Below, piece by piece: positions 62,463 to 64,000 of a stretch of DNA of 64,000 nt (position 1 is the first letter of the stretch; each line of letters starts with the position of its first letter). The translations under genes and the position numbers were made by a program. Source of the DNA: Desulfobulbaceae bacterium UBA2273 (GTDB taxonomy: Bacteria; Desulfobacterota; Desulfobulbia; Desulfobulbales; Desulfurivibrionaceae); assembly GCA_002347095.1 (NCBI GenBank), contig DDWZ01000022.1:62001-126000 (forward strand). The letters are read 5' to 3'. The notes beneath the pieces are model-generated. The model did not search any database. It worked only from the letters and a program-made list of their open reading frames with translations, and had not been told where the DNA came from.

Positions 62463-62777
62463 ATGTCCAAGAAAGTAGGTTTTCTGTTGGTAAACAAGGA
62501 ATACACCCTGGACGGCATCCGCTCCACCCTGGGTCTGGCCGTCGAGAACATGTACTCGTATGCCTATGTCATGAATAATGAGCTGCCCGACCTGAGCGAC
62601 TACCACAAGGAGAACATCGAGTGGGTTCGCGACATGGAAGGCGAGGTCTACAGCACCGTGGATGCCAATGTCGAGAATCACGGCATGGTCAAGATCACCC
62701 TTGAGGAAATCGGCAAGCAGTTGCGCGACCTTGAGATCATCATCCCCTACGGCATCCTCCGCTCCGACAAGAGCTAA
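62463..62777 (+). CDS. DsrF/TusC-like protein, no cysteine
   Basis: The 104-residue product (MSKKVGFLLVNKEYTLDGIRS) has a DsrE-fold pattern like TusC/DsrF, with KKVGFLLV and a GLAVENMY helix. It contains no cysteine, so it cannot carry sulfur itself and is probably structural in a DsrEFH-like complex. It follows the preceding gene by 10 bp. The assignment is by pattern. Confidence 0.65.
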   Translation: MSKKVGFLLVNKEYTLDGIRSTLGLAVENMYSYAYVMNNELPDLSDYHKENIEWVRDMEGEVYSTVDANVENHGMVKITLEEIGKQLRDLEIIIPYGILRSDKS

Positions 62778-62813
62778 GATACTTATTGACCCACAACGAC
62801 AAGGAGTGTTCCA

Positions 62814-62987
62814 ATGAAACTCTTGAATGTATACCGTTCCGCGCCCAGTGACGACACCAAGAAACTGGTGGAGATCGTCTCCGAGGGCCGTGATGTTGAA
62901 TCCTTTGATCTCAACGTTGAGAGCCCGGACTACAGCGCTTTGCTGGATAAGGTTTTCGCGGCCGACCAGACCATCTGCTGGTGGTAA
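62814..62987 (+). CDS. 57-residue DsrH/TusB-like mini-protein
   Basis: The ORF starts at 62814 behind AAGGAG. It reads MKLLNVYRSAPSDDTKKLVE, then IVSEGRDVESF, and ends TICWW. The opening matches the TusB/DsrH N terminus (short strand, RS, helix, EG-D-V); TusB is about 95-100 residues, so this is half length. The single Cys sits three residues from the end. It completes an E-F-H-like set. Confidence 0.6.
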   Translation: MKLLNVYRSAPSDDTKKLVEIVSEGRDVESFDLNVESPDYSALLDKVFAADQTICWW

Positions 62988-63021
62988 GCAAGACTTTTTC
63001 AGCCCATGCGGAGTGAAGCAA

Positions 63022-63056
63022 ATCCCTGGCCGTCATCGGCCAGGGATTTTTTTTGC
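63022..63056 (+). terminator. terminator of the tusA-dsr cluster
   Basis: AATCCCTGGCCG, TCAT, CGGCCAGGGATT and T run. It ends the cluster transcript. Positions 63057-63222 show no gene. Confidence 0.88.
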
Positions 63057-63222
63057 GCCGGAAATCGAATTTTCCTGTGCATTCCCGCCATGAATATCGT
63101 ATGATTTTTCTAGGCCAGTTGCTAATGAGGCCTGTGACCTCCTGACCGGACGCCGACAATTTCCGGCAACGATAACCCTCTGGAACGTGTCTGCGAATTA
63201 ACCTCATGACGGACTTCGCACT

Positions 63223-63906
63223 ATGATCTGGAAATCGCGACCCACCGTGAAGGGAATCTCCCACCCCAAGACCTTCCTCTTCCTGTTTTTCACCCTTTCC
63301 TTCCCTTTGCTGCACAGCGGTTGCTCCACCACCATCCAGGCTCCTCCTCAAATCGCCCAACTTCCCCCGGCGGAGAGCCCGTGCCCTCCCCCTTTTTTGG
63401 ATAACGAAGATATCGACCCGGGCCTGCCGGTTACCGCCCCCCTCAAGGCCCCGAAAATAGTCATCAAAAAAGCCAAAAAAAAGCTTTTCCTCTATTCCGA
63501 GGAAAAGCTGCTCCGCACCTATCCCGTGAAGCTCGGCTTCAACCCGGTTGGCGACAAGGTCCGCCAGGGGGATAAGCGCACCCCGGAGGGAAGCTATTAC
63601 ATCTGCATGAAAAACCCGCGCAGCAAGTATTACCTTTCCCTGGGCTTGAGTTACCCCAGCATTGAAGACGCGGAACGCGGCCTGGAGCAAAAGCTCATCA
63701 CCAAAAGCGACCGCGACCGGATCATCGAGAGAATCTCCAAAAAATCCATCCCCCCCTGGAACACCCCCCTGGGCGGCGAAATATTCATCCATGGCGGGGG
63801 TGAAACCTGGGATTGGACCTATGGCTGCGTAGCCCTGCGCAACAAGGACATCGAAGAATTATTCAAGGTCGTCGCCCTGGGCACCGAGGTTGTCATTCAG
63901 CAGTAA
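63223..63906 (+). CDS. L,D-transpeptidase, predicted lipoprotein
   Basis: The 227-residue product has a signal with lipobox LHSGC (Cys about 34) and a YkuD catalytic domain: KLFLYSEEKLLRTYPVKLG, IFIHGGGE and YGCVALRNKD with the catalytic Cys. These enzymes cross-link peptidoglycan or attach proteins to it. It is a separate unit after the sulfur cluster. Confidence 0.9.
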   Translation: MIWKSRPTVKGISHPKTFLFLFFTLSFPLLHSGCSTTIQAPPQIAQLPPAESPCPPPFLDNEDIDPGLPVTAPLKAPKIVIKKAKKKLFLYSEEKLLRTYPVKLGFNPVGDKVRQGDKRTPEGSYYICMKNPRSKYYLSLGLSYPSIEDAERGLEQKLITKSDRDRIIERISKKSIPPWNTPLGGEIFIHGGGETWDWTYGCVALRNKDIEELFKVVALGTEVVIQQ

Positions 63907-63913
63907 ACCCGCC

Positions 63914-64000
63914 TCATTCCCCCATCGCCACCGGTGTTTCATGCACCCAGACCCAGGTTCCCGGATCACCCTTGGTCGCCTCCTGCCAATTCCCCCTGCT
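63914..64000 (-). CDS. 3' end of a minus-strand gene, partial
   Basis: From the window edge the minus strand reads GNWQEATKGDPGTWVWVHET, then PVAMGE and TGA at 63914-63916. The reading is open to the edge and plausible as a C terminus, but only 28 codons are visible, so the product cannot be named. Confidence 0.4.
   Translation of the reverse strand, partial: SRGNWQEATKGDPGTWVWVHETPVAMGE

Overview
The window reads as ordinary chromosome from an anaerobic, sulfur-metabolising Desulfobacterota, most likely of the Desulfobulbales type. The evidence is the gene set, not a database hit: a YedE-TusA-DsrE type sulfur cluster, YeeE/YedE and TauE/SafE sulfur-anion permeases, a cytoplasmic molybdopterin oxidoreductase with a four-cluster ferredoxin subunit, a split-Soret-like cytochrome, a desulfoferrodoxin/ferritin/flavodiiron oxygen-defence locus and a DVU0298-type protein. 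Base composition is fairly GC-rich. AT-richer patches mark likely imports: the Fic gene near 19.8-21.0 kb and the ATPase-nuclease pair near 49.0-50.6 kb.

Layout. 0-9.5 kb: SH3 protein, amino-acid permease, M48 lipoprotein protease, split-Soret-like cytochrome, a minus-strand envelope-stress and YeeE/YedE group, an MFS exporter and an OmpA lipoprotein. 9.6-19.7 kb: tRNA genes and housekeeping genes (radA, a Cache hybrid kinase, hemW, radC, gatB, an RdgC-like pair). 19.9-31.8 kb: a Fic protein, then a signalling locus (membrane protein, histidine kinase, single-domain response regulator and a divergent sigma-54 activator). It sits next to a sigma-54 promoter driving a split TauE/SafE transporter, a second response regulator, a molybdopterin oxidoreductase, its FeS subunit and a universal stress protein. 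32-42 kb: EF-G-like GTPase, YhdH-like reductase, radical SAM enzyme and a PerR-type oxygen-defence cluster. 42.4-46.3 kb: Rrf2 regulator, DUF4492 protein and cytochrome bd with a possible 30-residue accessory peptide. 46.6-51 kb: metal exporter with MarR regulator, a toxin-antitoxin pair, and an ATPase plus PD-(D/E)XK nuclease pair resembling a defence module. 51-64 kb: metY-metX-metW, inositol monophosphatase, MFS pump, a FliK-like orphan, a response-regulator/GAF/kinase fusion, the YedE-TusA-DsrE/F/H-like cluster and an L,D-transpeptidase.

Main observations. (1) The first YeeE/YedE half-transporter gene (4604-5131, minus) has an in-frame TGA exactly where the family's conserved Cys of the CPSGHG-like motif is expected. 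The frame continues to a stop that overlaps the next start, and a SECIS-like hairpin with a GUU loop follows the TGA by 22 nt, so this is a strong selenoprotein candidate. (2) The YedE/TusA/DsrE cluster at 60.1-63.0 kb matches the kind linked to sulfur disproportionation and includes a 57-residue DsrH/TusB-like mini-protein. (3) A canonical -24/-12 promoter lies beside a sigma-54 activator and heads a sulfur-anion transport and reduction operon. (4) A translationally coupled ATPase/PD-(D/E)XK pair is a candidate defence system. (5) Several dispersed palindromic or MITE-like elements occur, one pair with compensatory stem changes.

All calls come from reading the sequence; no searches were run.
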